A DNA stretch of 64,000 bases from CAWGJF01 sp963822905 (GTDB lineage Bacteria; Bacteroidota; Ignavibacteria; Ignavibacteriales; Ignavibacteriaceae), in NCBI GenBank assembly GCA_963822905.1, contig CAWGJF010000001.1:1426001-1490000 (forward strand). Reading direction: 5' to 3'. The translations under genes were made by a program, and so were the position numbers. Positions 45,667-55,300 of this stretch are shown here, piece by piece. The notes beneath the pieces are model-generated. The model saw only the letters and a list, made by a program, of their open reading frames with translations. It was not told where the DNA came from and searched no databases. How positions within the stretch are numbered: the first letter of the stretch is position 1; every line of letters begins with the position of its first letter.

Positions 45667-45882
45667 ATGAAATCAAAATCAATGTGCAAAGGAATCAATC
45701 CCGATGGAACGAAATGCAGTAATCATTCTCTTCGAAATAGTTACTATTGTTATATGCACTTGAGTCAGGCAACAGAAGTTGATATCCGTCAGATGGAAAA
45801 GAGGAGGTTGAAGGAAATTCTTTTGATGTTTACTGTTATCATTGTTTTGATTCTTGTGTGTGTCTTGACGGATTTTAGATAA
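45667..45882 (+). CDS. Small membrane protein with a Cys/His zinc-binding-like motif
   Basis: A 71-residue protein. The N-terminal part, MCKGINPDGTKCSNHSL then YYCYMH, has the spacing C-x8-C-x9/10-C-x2-H seen in small putative zinc-binding domains (DUF5763-like) that begin CxGxTxxGxxC. A charged helix (VDIRQMEKRRLKE) and one membrane helix (about 50-68, ILLMFTVIIVLILVCVL) follow. The domain would face the cytoplasm. The upstream palindromes suggest dedicated regulation. The ribosome binding site (AAGAG) is moderate. The function is unknown. Confidence 0.7.
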   Translation: MKSKSMCKGINPDGTKCSNHSLRNSYYCYMHLSQATEVDIRQMEKRRLKEILLMFTVIIVLILVCVLTDFR

Positions 45883-46270
45883 GCCCGGATTATTCAGTTA
45901 TCAAGAAACTTATAATAAAGATATATTGGAATGTGAATTATTATATCCGGGACTGTAATTTTAGAATCAACATGAAAGAATATTTAAGTAATTAATTCTT
46001 CAATGAATTATTTTTTGTTTAATATAACGGGCAATTAAAATTTTGGCTCAATGACGTGGGGTTTTTTGATCATACTGTAAAAATGCAACAACATCCTTTG
46101 TTTCTTTTCTTCAGCTTAAATTTATCCAGGATTTTTATCCATTAATTTGCTATCCACTAAACAAAATATTTCGAACAAATTGAGTAAGGGAAATTACTTT
46201 TCAAATAAGGAAAAAAACCAATAAACAGAAGTCTACTTCCGGGGAATTTGAAGTGAAAGACATTTTGCAC
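45883..46270. other. Gene-free region, with one AT-rich hairpin plus T-run
   Basis: I see no coding frame or RNA gene in these 388 bases. The only structure is TAATTC/GAATTA (45993-46010) followed by six T residues, a weak terminator candidate for the small upstream gene. The rest is AT-rich sequence without repeats. Confidence 0.4.
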
Positions 46271-47668
46271 TCAATTATTTTTAACAATACTTTCCACAGA
46301 TTTGGCTGCGTATTCAACTTCTTCAAGTGTATTGTACAAATAAAAACTTAACCTACAACTTGCAGGCGGATCAAGATTTAAATGTCTGTGAGCAAGTGTT
46401 GCACAATGACAGCCCGCTCTTGATTCAACACCAACCATGTTTAAAGCTTCTGCAATATCAACAGGATTCCAGCCGGAAACATTAAATGAAATAAGTCCTG
46501 TTCTGCGCTCAACATTTTTAGGTCCGTAAATAGTTATTCCTTTTACCCGGCTTAAAATATCCATAGCTCTTTGAGTAAGTATGCAGATGTGCCGGGTAAT
46601 TCTGTGCATTGCTTCTTCAACAGTTTGATAAAGAAAATCATTGTTTGTATTAAAGTATTTATGTTCATCAGGATTCAATGCAAGATCAAGCAGATAACGA
46701 ATAGCTTGTGCTGAAACAATTGTTCCAAGAATATTGGGAGTTCCTGCAGAATATTTCCACGGAAGAAAATTATAATCAACTTTTTCAGGAGACACCTGAC
46801 CTTCTGCAATCATATCGCCGCCATATAAAAAAGGAAGAGAATCATGCAGTAAATATTCTTTAGCACATAAAACTCCAACACCAAATGGAGCAAGCATTTT
46901 ATGAAAGGAAAATGAAAGATAATCAACATCCAATGCCTGGAAGTCAGTAAAGGTACTGGGAATAAGCTGAGCTCCATCGATAAGCAATAGCGATCGATTT
47001 TCTCCGTCTGGCTGAACATAACCACTACAATTGGCAATGTCCTTTATTAAATGTAATGGAAGTTTCGTACCGAAAAAATTGGATGCACCTGTACAACAAA
47101 TTAGTTTAGTTCTTGAGTCAACTAAAGATCTCATATGAGAAAGATCAAGCTCACCAGTATGAGGATGGAAATTTACGAGTCTGCATTCAACTTTAATTCC
47201 AAACTTTGGAAGAATCTCTTTGCATAGTGCATACCATGGTACATAATTCGAATTATGTTCCATCAAAGTTGTAATAATATTATCTCCATCTCTGAATGTG
47301 GTAAGAAGGGAATACATTACGGCATTATTTGCTTCTGTTGCATTCCGGGTTATAACAATATTTTGCCGGCCAGGTGCATTTATAAACCGGGTAATTGTGT
47401 CATAAGATTCTTCGAAAAGATTAGTCATCTGTTTTGAAGCATTAGATTGTCCGCGATGAACATTTTCATAGCCAGAGATAAGGTCATTATAAAGTTGTAC
47501 AAGCTTAAAAGGCGGCTGTGTACTTGCTGCGTTGTTTGTCACAATACGGTTACCCGGAAAACGAAAGTGTTCCCTGATAGCGGCTACATTCAGTACTTCT
47601 TGATTTCTTATTGCACTCATATCATTATCCGGATATGTTTTAATTTGTTCAAGCATCTGTAATACCAT
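46271..47668 (-). CDS. PLP-dependent class V aminotransferase, cysteine-desulfurase-like
   Basis: A 465-residue enzyme of the SufS/NifS fold. It has RNATEANNAVMY, MEHNSNYVPW, the PLP-binding DGAQLIPS (231-238), the Schiff-base Lys257 in FSFHKMLAPFG, and a C-terminal ESRAGCHCATLAHRHL whose RAGCHC carries the SufS-type reactive Cys. It is longer than SufS (about 405 residues) because of inserted loops. No iron-sulfur assembly genes adjoin it, so it may be a stand-alone desulfurase or another class V lyase. Internal ATG starts at residues 5 and 17 are also possible. Confidence 0.85.
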   Translation of the reverse strand: MVLQMLEQIKTYPDNDMSAIRNQEVLNVAAIREHFRFPGNRIVTNNAASTQPPFKLVQLYNDLISGYENVHRGQSNASKQMTNLFEESYDTITRFINAPGRQNIVITRNATEANNAVMYSLLTTFRDGDNIITTLMEHNSNYVPWYALCKEILPKFGIKVECRLVNFHPHTGELDLSHMRSLVDSRTKLICCTGASNFFGTKLPLHLIKDIANCSGYVQPDGENRSLLLIDGAQLIPSTFTDFQALDVDYLSFSFHKMLAPFGVGVLCAKEYLLHDSLPFLYGGDMIAEGQVSPEKVDYNFLPWKYSAGTPNILGTIVSAQAIRYLLDLALNPDEHKYFNTNNDFLYQTVEEAMHRITRHICILTQRAMDILSRVKGITIYGPKNVERRTGLISFNVSGWNPVDIAEALNMVGVESRAGCHCATLAHRHLNLDPPASCRLSFYLYNTLEEVEYAAKSVESIVKNN

Positions 47669-47694
47669 TTTCTTATTTGTATTCTTTAACTGGT

Positions 47695-49179
47695 TTATTT
47701 AAGCAAAACCAATTTTCTTGTTTGTGAAAAACCACCTGCTCGCAATCTGTAAAAGTAGATGCCGCCTGGAAGATTAGAACCATCAAATCCCACTTCATAA
47801 TTTCCTGCTGGTTTATATTCATTTACAAGTGTTGCAATTTCATTTCCAAGGACATCATAAATTCTAAGTGTTTGCCAACTACTAATAGAAGTCTGCCAAC
47901 TTATTTTTGTGGTTGGATTAAACGGGTTTGGATAATTTTGCAAAAGTTCGTATTGAAAAACTTTATTTGAAGATATGTCTTTGACATCAGTTAACTGTTC
48001 TGGACCTAAACGAATCAACAATACATCTGATTCTGCTGTACCGGAAGGTGTCAAACTCCCGCCAACAGCATAACCACCATCAGTAGTTTTACGAATTGAA
48101 TAACCAACAGCACTACCATTTTCTTCAATCGTTTTTGTCCAGATTTCATTTCCTAAAGAATCGGTGCGAATAACTATTACATTTTGAGTTGAATTAGCAA
48201 TTGAAACAGAAGTACCGGTAATTACAAAGCCACCGTCGTTAGTTTTTGCAAGAGAATACCCTCCCTCATATGTTGATGCTTCACCGTATGTTTTTGTCCA
48301 TAGTGAATCACCTGAAGAGTCGGTTCGGATCAAATAAATATCGGAGTTTCCTGAGCCGAAAGAATAGGTCAATCCCGTTATTGCACAACCACCATCTGAC
48401 GTTGGAACAATTGCTTGTCCGATATCTTCCTGATTACCACCGAACGTTTTACTCCAGAGAACATTTCCGGAAGGGTCTGTACAAATAAGCCAAACGTCAT
48501 AATCACCGGCTCCAAAGGATTTAGTGTAACCTGTAATTATATAATCTCCGTAAGAGTTTTGACGAACATCGTTGGCTCCATCGTCATTTTTTCCGCCAAT
48601 TGTCTGGGTCCATAATAAATTACCGGAAGCGTTAGTTTTAACAAGATATGCATCATAAAACGAAGATACAGTTGTACCGGTTTCCCCCGCCACTACAAAA
48701 CCCCCACCATTTGGTGTTTGAAAAACCGCATTACCACTTTCATATCCTGTTGTACCATAAGCTTTAGTCCAGAGAGTATCACCCAAAGAATCAGTTCTTG
48801 CAAGAAATACATCATAGTTACCTGCGCCGATTGAATTTGTATAACCTGTTACGATTAAATCACCATTAAAAGTTTCTCTGCCATCAAAACCACGTTCTAT
48901 CTGATCAAAACCTATTGTTTTTGACCATAGGACATTACCAAGACTATTAGTGTGTATGAGCCAAATATCAGAACCACCCAAACCTGAAGATGAAGTACTT
49001 CCAAAGATTATAAAACCTCCATCCGATGTTTGCAGAATAGCATTTCCATCATCTGATTCAATACCTCCAAAACTTTTCTCCCATAGTACTTCAGGCGACT
49101 GTGCAAATGATGTTGTAATAATCACACATAAACTGAAAATTGTTATTACACAAAATCTGTTGATAAGTTGTTTATACAT
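47695..49179 (-). CDS. Secreted repeat/propeller protein with T9SS sorting domain
   Basis: A 494-residue exported protein: signal peptide (about 1-26, ending TTSFAQ), then about seven repeats of roughly 50 residues with the pattern W-xxxxGG, TxDGGFxIxGxTxSxGxGxxDxxLI, xTDSxGxxLWxKT, a beta-propeller-like secreted repeat common in this lineage. It ends in a T9SS domain (QNYPNPFNPTTKISWQ to KLVLLK). No enzymatic motif is seen. It is third in the run of T9SS genes 52240-47695; the gap to the next gene upstream is 38 bases, so it may be co-transcribed. Confidence 0.82.
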   Translation of the reverse strand: MYKQLINRFCVITIFSLCVIITTSFAQSPEVLWEKSFGGIESDDGNAILQTSDGGFIIFGSTSSSGLGGSDIWLIHTNSLGNVLWSKTIGFDQIERGFDGRETFNGDLIVTGYTNSIGAGNYDVFLARTDSLGDTLWTKAYGTTGYESGNAVFQTPNGGGFVVAGETGTTVSSFYDAYLVKTNASGNLLWTQTIGGKNDDGANDVRQNSYGDYIITGYTKSFGAGDYDVWLICTDPSGNVLWSKTFGGNQEDIGQAIVPTSDGGCAITGLTYSFGSGNSDIYLIRTDSSGDSLWTKTYGEASTYEGGYSLAKTNDGGFVITGTSVSIANSTQNVIVIRTDSLGNEIWTKTIEENGSAVGYSIRKTTDGGYAVGGSLTPSGTAESDVLLIRLGPEQLTDVKDISSNKVFQYELLQNYPNPFNPTTKISWQTSISSWQTLRIYDVLGNEIATLVNEYKPAGNYEVGFDGSNLPGGIYFYRLRAGGFSQTRKLVLLK

Positions 49180-49217
49180 TTTATTTGTTCCCTTTATATC
49201 TATTTATTTCAATCATA

Positions 49218-50105
49218 TTATTTCATCAGAACTAATTTTTTTGTTTCGAGAAAACTTGCAGCTTGTAATTGATAGAAATAAACTCCGCCTGGAAATTTTG
49301 AAGCATCAAATTCAACTTCGTAACTTCCGGCGGGTTTGAATTCATTAATAAGTGTTACTATTTCATTTCCAAGAACATCATAAACTATTAGTGTTTGCCA
49401 ACTACTAACTGAAGACTGCCAACTGATTTTAGTTGTCGGATTAAATGGATTGGGATAGTTTTGTTCTAAATGAAAGTATTGAGCCAACAAACTATTCCCA
49501 TCAACATATGTAGGTGTTAAAGTTCCGGTTAACCAGAAATCAGAATCCCACGGATGCACACTCCAATCTCCCCAAGCTTCAGCATCGGAATCACTCACAG
49601 CATATTTAACATATCTTTCACCATCAGGATATCCACCATTAAAATCACATCCTTGCCCGGATGTTACTTTATTTGAATCGATACCGCCAACCAGATAGGT
49701 TGAAAATATATATTTACCGGGCTGGTTTATATCATAGTTTATACTATCCCACGTAACCCAGCCTCCCGAAAAAGTATCTGGCACAATTACCTGTTCGGTA
49801 TTTAGAATTGCACCGGATGAATCCCTTACATTCAGTTTTAAAGTAACTTCATGCCCGTTTCCTGTTCCATTAATTGCTGAGTCGAAAGGAACTGTAAAGT
49901 AAAAAGCAAACGTCTGGAGTTTAACAGGCTGATTTAGTAATACACTCTGCGCAACAACAACATTTCGGTGCTGAGCCGGATTGTTATCTCCTCCAAACCA
50001 ACCACTTGCATTAAGACTATCAAATTTGATTTCAAAATTTTGCGCAAATGAGACACTGCTTAAAATTAATAAGAGAGTAACCAGTTTATATGAATTAATA
50101 GACAT
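49218..50105 (-). CDS. Secreted protein with T9SS sorting domain
   Basis: A 295-residue exported protein: signal peptide (1-21, SSVSFAQ), a single beta-rich domain of about 190 residues (residues 22-215) resembling a jelly-roll or adhesion module (NPAQHRNVVVAQSVLLNQP, GKYIFSTYLVGG), then the T9SS sorting domain (EQNYPNPFNPTTKISWQ to KLVLMK). I do not recognise the main domain. The 160-bp segment encoding most of its sorting domain is almost identical to that of the next gene upstream. The gap to that gene is only 20 bases. Confidence 0.78.
   Translation of the reverse strand: MSINSYKLVTLLLILSSVSFAQNFEIKFDSLNASGWFGGDNNPAQHRNVVVAQSVLLNQPVKLQTFAFYFTVPFDSAINGTGNGHEVTLKLNVRDSSGAILNTEQVIVPDTFSGGWVTWDSINYDINQPGKYIFSTYLVGGIDSNKVTSGQGCDFNGGYPDGERYVKYAVSDSDAEAWGDWSVHPWDSDFWLTGTLTPTYVDGNSLLAQYFHLEQNYPNPFNPTTKISWQSSVSSWQTLIVYDVLGNEIVTLINEFKPAGSYEVEFDASKFPGGVYFYQLQAASFLETKKLVLMK
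49304..49463 (-). repeat. Sorting-domain module repeat, copy A
   Basis: These 160 bases match 50212-50371 with about three differences by eye, in two otherwise unrelated genes. A third, more divergent copy of the same length lies at 47781-47940. Confidence 0.9.
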
Positions 50106-50125
50106 TTCACTTCCCTTTTCTTCAA

Positions 50126-52240
50126 TTACTTAATTAATATCATTTTCCTGGAAACGGAATAAGTTCCCGCATTCAATCTGTAGAAGTAAACACCACTTGG
50201 AAGATTGGAACCATCAAATTCAACTTCGTAACTTCCGGCAGGTTTGAATTCATTAATAAGTGTTACTATTTCATTTCCAAGAACATCATAAACTTTTAGT
50301 GTTTGCCAACTACTAACTGAAGACTGCCAACTGATTTTAGTTGTCGGATTAAATGGATTGGGGTAGTTTTGAGAAAGATTGAAATAGCCGGGAACTGAAC
50401 TTGTCAAATCTTCTTTAACTGAAGTGGTCCCACCAGTTATTGTCTTGAGTATCAGCCCATTATTTCCAGCGATCCAGCCGGTTTGTCCATCAACAAAAAA
50501 AACAGATTCATAGCTACCGTTATTTAATGAATTCAGAATGCTCCAGGTCTTTCCCTCATCTGTTGTATGTATGATTGTACCTAAACCGCCGGTTGCCCAG
50601 CCAATGTTTTCATCAATAAAATGAATATCGAATAAGGAAAGATTTATACTAACCCCTGTATTCTGGCTGTTCCATGTGCTGCCGGCATCTGTTGTTTTAA
50701 GCACCGTACCATTAGCTCCGCAAATCCAGCCGGTTGTATTATTTATAAAGTACATTGCATATAAAGAAGATGTAACTCCACTGCTAACGGAATTCCAGGT
50801 TACACCGTCATCCGAAGTTTTAAATATTAATCCATTTGCTGCAGCAATTAAACCATTAGAAGCATCCAGGAAAGCTACAGCATTCAATGAAATAACTTGA
50901 GGAAAGGAAACTGAAAACCACTGTTCACCACTATTCGTTGTTTTAAGTAAAGTACCCTGCGCACCGACGATCCAGCCTTCATTTTGGTTAATGAAATCTA
51001 TCCCGTTTAACCCCCAACTTGTTGGATATGATTTCATATACCAATCTGTTCCGCCGTTAGTTGTTTTAGCAATTTTTCCCTCTCCTCCGCAAAGGAAGCC
51101 AGTGTTTTCATCCAGCATTTTAATGTAAAAAAGATAAGTGTTGGCTGAATCAAGATGCTGAGATTCCCAGTGATTACCGCCATCCGTTGTTCTCATTACA
51201 GTCCCCAGGTAGCCAACTGCCCAGCCAAGATTTTCATTAAGAAAATCAAGATCATAAAGCCAATCAGGCGCACCTGCTCCGTTGCTTTTCATTTCCCAGG
51301 TTTGCCCGGCGTTGGTTGTAGCAACCAGAGTACCGGTTCCGCCTACAGCAAAGCCGTTATTAGCATCATAAAAATCAACTGCATTCAAAATAATATTTGT
51401 TGGTGAAGGTGCTGTACTCCAATCGCTTCCACCATTAGTAGTTCTAAGAATTGTACCATCATAGCCAACTGCTACACCAGTGTCAGCATCTGTAAAATAA
51501 ATATCATTGAGTACTTCAGCAGAGTTACTATTTGTTATTGTCCAGCTTGTACCAGCATCAGTAGTTTTGAGAATAGCTCCTTGGCTTCCGGCAACCCAGC
51601 CTGTATTTGAATCAATAAAAAAAACTGAAAACAAAGTATTTAAAGAAGCATTTCCACCGGCTGTCCAATTAATTCCTCCATCAGTTGTAAAATAGTTAAC
51701 ACCGGAAGAGCCAACAGTCCATCCGTTGTTTTCATCAATAAAAAATATTGAATAAAGTGTATTGTTTGAGGGAGTCGAAATTAAATGCTCAGTCCATGTT
51801 AATCCGCCGTCAGTGGTTTTACATGTTGTTCCAACATTTCCAACTACCCAACCGGTAGTCTCATTGATAAAGAAAATTTGTTGAAAGGAAGCAAAGAATC
51901 CGGTTGAGTAAGAAGTCCAGCTTGCACCACCATCCGTTGTTTTTAGAATTTTATTCCCAATTGTGATCCAACCTGTTGATTCATTTATAAAATAAAGAGC
52001 ATCTATGCTGCCCGTTTCACCATTTATTTGAAATTGCATATCCCAGTTATTTCCGCCATCATTACTTTTCATAAAAACAGCGCTCTCTCCGGCAGCTACA
52101 ATTATGTCAGATCCGAGATAGCTTACATCTTTTAAACTTCCCCCCTGGGGAAGTGGATTTTGCCAAAACCAGCTATTCTGTGCCACCGTTGACACGAATG
52201 AAAAAGCCAATATGGTTAGCAGAAAGATTTTTTTAAACAT
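50126..52240 (-). CDS. Secreted YCF48/BNR-type propeller protein with T9SS sorting domain
   Basis: A 704-residue exported protein: signal peptide (1-20), then about thirteen blades of roughly 42 residues with GWxxGxxGTxLKTTDGGxxW (for example GWVVGNVGTTCKTTDGG and GFAVGGTGTLVATTNAG), the YCF48/HCF136-like repeat. It ends in a T9SS sorting domain (SQNYPNPFNPTTKISWQ to KMILIK). In other lineages this repeat mediates protein binding; here it is probably a surface-exposed or released protein. It is first of three T9SS cargo genes in a row. Confidence 0.86.
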   Translation of the reverse strand: MFKKIFLLTILAFSFVSTVAQNSWFWQNPLPQGGSLKDVSYLGSDIIVAAGESAVFMKSNDGGNNWDMQFQINGETGSIDALYFINESTGWITIGNKILKTTDGGASWTSYSTGFFASFQQIFFINETTGWVVGNVGTTCKTTDGGLTWTEHLISTPSNNTLYSIFFIDENNGWTVGSSGVNYFTTDGGINWTAGGNASLNTLFSVFFIDSNTGWVAGSQGAILKTTDAGTSWTITNSNSAEVLNDIYFTDADTGVAVGYDGTILRTTNGGSDWSTAPSPTNIILNAVDFYDANNGFAVGGTGTLVATTNAGQTWEMKSNGAGAPDWLYDLDFLNENLGWAVGYLGTVMRTTDGGNHWESQHLDSANTYLFYIKMLDENTGFLCGGEGKIAKTTNGGTDWYMKSYPTSWGLNGIDFINQNEGWIVGAQGTLLKTTNSGEQWFSVSFPQVISLNAVAFLDASNGLIAAANGLIFKTSDDGVTWNSVSSGVTSSLYAMYFINNTTGWICGANGTVLKTTDAGSTWNSQNTGVSINLSLFDIHFIDENIGWATGGLGTIIHTTDEGKTWSILNSLNNGSYESVFFVDGQTGWIAGNNGLILKTITGGTTSVKEDLTSSVPGYFNLSQNYPNPFNPTTKISWQSSVSSWQTLKVYDVLGNEIVTLINEFKPAGSYEVEFDGSNLPSGVYFYRLNAGTYSVSRKMILIK
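50212..50371 (-). repeat. Sorting-domain module repeat, copy B
   Basis: Near-identical partner of 49304-49463 (about 157 of 160 bases by eye). It covers the NPFNP region through the central part of the T9SS domain; homology drops sharply on both sides. Confidence 0.9.
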
Positions 52241-52367
52241 AGTTTCCTTTCATAAATGAATTTTTTTATACGGTGGAAACTTGCATTAAAAAAATGCGAA
52301 ATTATTTCAATTTGGTATCAGATTTTATAAGATATGTCGTATAGGAATGGAGATGTTAAATTTTTAA

Positions 52368-55300
52368 TCAATTTTCTGATGTTTGATGGTCTTCGTATTT
52401 GTTTGATTGTTTTTTAAAATCTGATGGAGTGATGCCGAAATTTTCCTGGAACATTTTAGTAAAATATGCCTGTGAGTTAAAACCAACTTTATATGCAATC
52501 TCTGCCATATTGCCTGCATTTTGCCTGATTAAGTTAGCGGCACGTTGAAGCCGGAAATTCCTTATAAATTCACTCGGAGCTTGATTTGTAAGAGCTTTTA
52601 GTTTTCTATGAAGTTGTGAACGGCTCATTCCAATTTCAGTACTCAAAACCTCTACACTAAAATTTTCATTCTCTATATTTTTTTCAATAATGTTCGTAAG
52701 CTTATCAATAAAAATTTTTTGATTGGAAGGTACAATGACATCCGCTGGTTTTAAAATCATTTCTGTTCGGAATTTTTCTCTCATCTGCTGGCGCAAACGA
52801 ATAAGATTCTTTACCCTGGTTTTTAATTCATCTGTGTTGAATGGTTTAATAAGATAATCATCCGCGCCGGTTTCTAATCCTTCGAGCTTATTTTCTAAAG
52901 AAGCTTTTGCTGTAAGCAGAATAACCGGAATATGATTTGTCTTAAAATTATTCTTTATTTCTTTACTTAATTGATAACCATCCATCTTCGGCATCATTAT
53001 ATCGCTGATAATTAAATCAGGAATTATTTCTTCGGCAAGCTGAAATCCTTTTTCTCCATCTTCAGCTTCTATGATTGAATATTCGTCTTCAAGCTGTTCA
53101 CAGATAAAGTTTCTTAAATCAAAATGGTCCTCAACAACTAAAATTATTCCACCTTCATTTTTTGTTTCATTTCGATTGGACAGTTCTACATCTATAATCG
53201 CATCATTTACACTTTGAATTAATTCTGTTTCAGTTTTAATTACTCCTTGAGAATCTTCCATGATTTGTTCATCGGAAAAATGTGATTTACCCAGTAGTAA
53301 AATTATTGTGAATGTTGTTTGGTTATTCTTACTTGAAACGGTTACTTCACCATGATGCATTTCAATTAGTTCTTTTACCAAAGAGAGCCCAATCCCGGTT
53401 CCTTCAAAGTTTTTATTATCATTTGAATTACCCTGGTAAAATCTATCGAATAAATGAGGCAATTCATTCTCAGGAATATTAACTCCGGTATTTGTAATAG
53501 AAACTTCCACCGTATTTTGTTTTGTAGTGATATTTATAGATATTTTTTCTCCTTCCGGTGTAAACTTAAGTGCATTTGAAAGCAGATTATAAATTATAGT
53601 TTCCATTTTTTCAAAATCGAAATAGACAATTACCGGATCAATTAGTTTGTCTGTTTTAAGTGAAAGATTATTTAGGATTATGTCTATTTTATTCTGGTCA
53701 GCAAGTGAAACAAAGGAAGAAGCTATCCTTCGGGTAAACCTGACGATATCAATTCCCCCAGCTTTTATTTTTACCGTGCCTGCTTCAAGTTTTGAAAGTT
53801 CCAGCAATTGATTGATAAGTTGCAGTGACCTATCCGCATTCTTTTTCATTATTTTAAAATCTGACTTATCTTCTTCAGGTCTTTTCAATCGTTTATCAAG
53901 AATTCCTAAAATTAAAGTCAGCGGAGTTCGAAACTCGTGAGATATATTTGCAAAGAATCGCGATTTCATCTGGTCAATTTCGTGGAGTTTGTTAGTTTCA
54001 AATTCCTGCATTCTTAGCTGGTTGCGTGTTTTGATACGGTTTATCTCAAATCTTCTGAGTAAGTAAAGAATTAACAAAAAGAAAATAACATAGCCAAAAT
54101 AGGCGCTTGTCGTCTTCCACCATGGTGGAAGAATTATAATTTTAATTGAAGCACCTTCTTCATTCCAGTAACCATCGCTGTTTGATGCTTTTACGCGAAA
54201 TACATATTTACCCGGTGGAATGTTTGTGAATGACGCTGTGTTTAAATTGCCGGAATTAATCCAGTCTTTATCAAATCCTTGCAGCTTGTATGCATACTGA
54301 TTAGCAAATGGATTTGTAAAATCAAGAGAAGCAAAATTAAATGTGAACGAGTTTTCATCGTGGTTGAGAACAACTTTATTTGCAAATAAAACAGACTTTG
54401 TGAGAATTGAATCCTGATTTTTCCTTTCGCCGAACGGATTGCCGTTTACTTCAATCGCAGTATTAAATAAACTGAAACCAGTTAGGTAAACTTGCGGACT
54501 TTCAGCGTTGTCTATTATGTCTTCCGGGTTAAAAATTGTAATTCCGTTTGAACCACCGAAAACCATTTCACCGGAGTTGAGTTTTTTGTAAGAGCCTCTC
54601 CATTCTCTTTCAAATACACTGGTTTGAATCCACCCGTTTTGTTTATTATAAATTCTGAAAGTTTTATTATCCCGGTTAAATTTAACAAGAGCTGATTTCG
54701 TCTGAAGCCATAGTTTACCGGAATTATCTTTTAAAATGCCAAATACTCTTTTATCAATTATCTCCGGTAACTCAGGCATTTGTTCGAAGACTTTTGTTAC
54801 AGTATCGAAAAGGAATAATCCTTCGTTTGTACCCAGCCAGATATTTGTACCAGTTCCTTCACAAATGCTGTAAACATCAAATGATTTTGAAGTATCATTT
54901 AATGGTTTTTGCGGCAGATAATTTTTAAACGATTGGTTATCCGGGTTAAATTCATCTATCCCGTTGTTAGTTCCAATCCACAGAACAGAATTACTTGTCT
55001 GGTAAATTGAATAAACATCATTACCACTTAAAGAATTTTCATCGGATGGATTATTTTTAAATCTTGTAAAATTATCTTCTGCAGGGTTGTAAAGATTTAA
55101 ACCATTATTCGCTGGTCCAACCCATATTCTACCTTGCTTGTCCTGAAAAAGCAAAGTAACAAGATTAGAGCTCAAAGTAGTTTCATCAGTTGAATTATGT
55201 AAATATTCTTTAATAGAATTCGACTTTGGATTGAAATGATTAAGTCCATGCATAAAATTTGTTGCAATCCAGACTGATCCATCATTTACAGAAAGTATTT

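Noticed and set aside
47695..52240. The three T9SS genes as a polysaccharide utilisation locus
   Set aside because: No SusC/SusD pair and no glycoside hydrolase lies beside the hybrid regulator.
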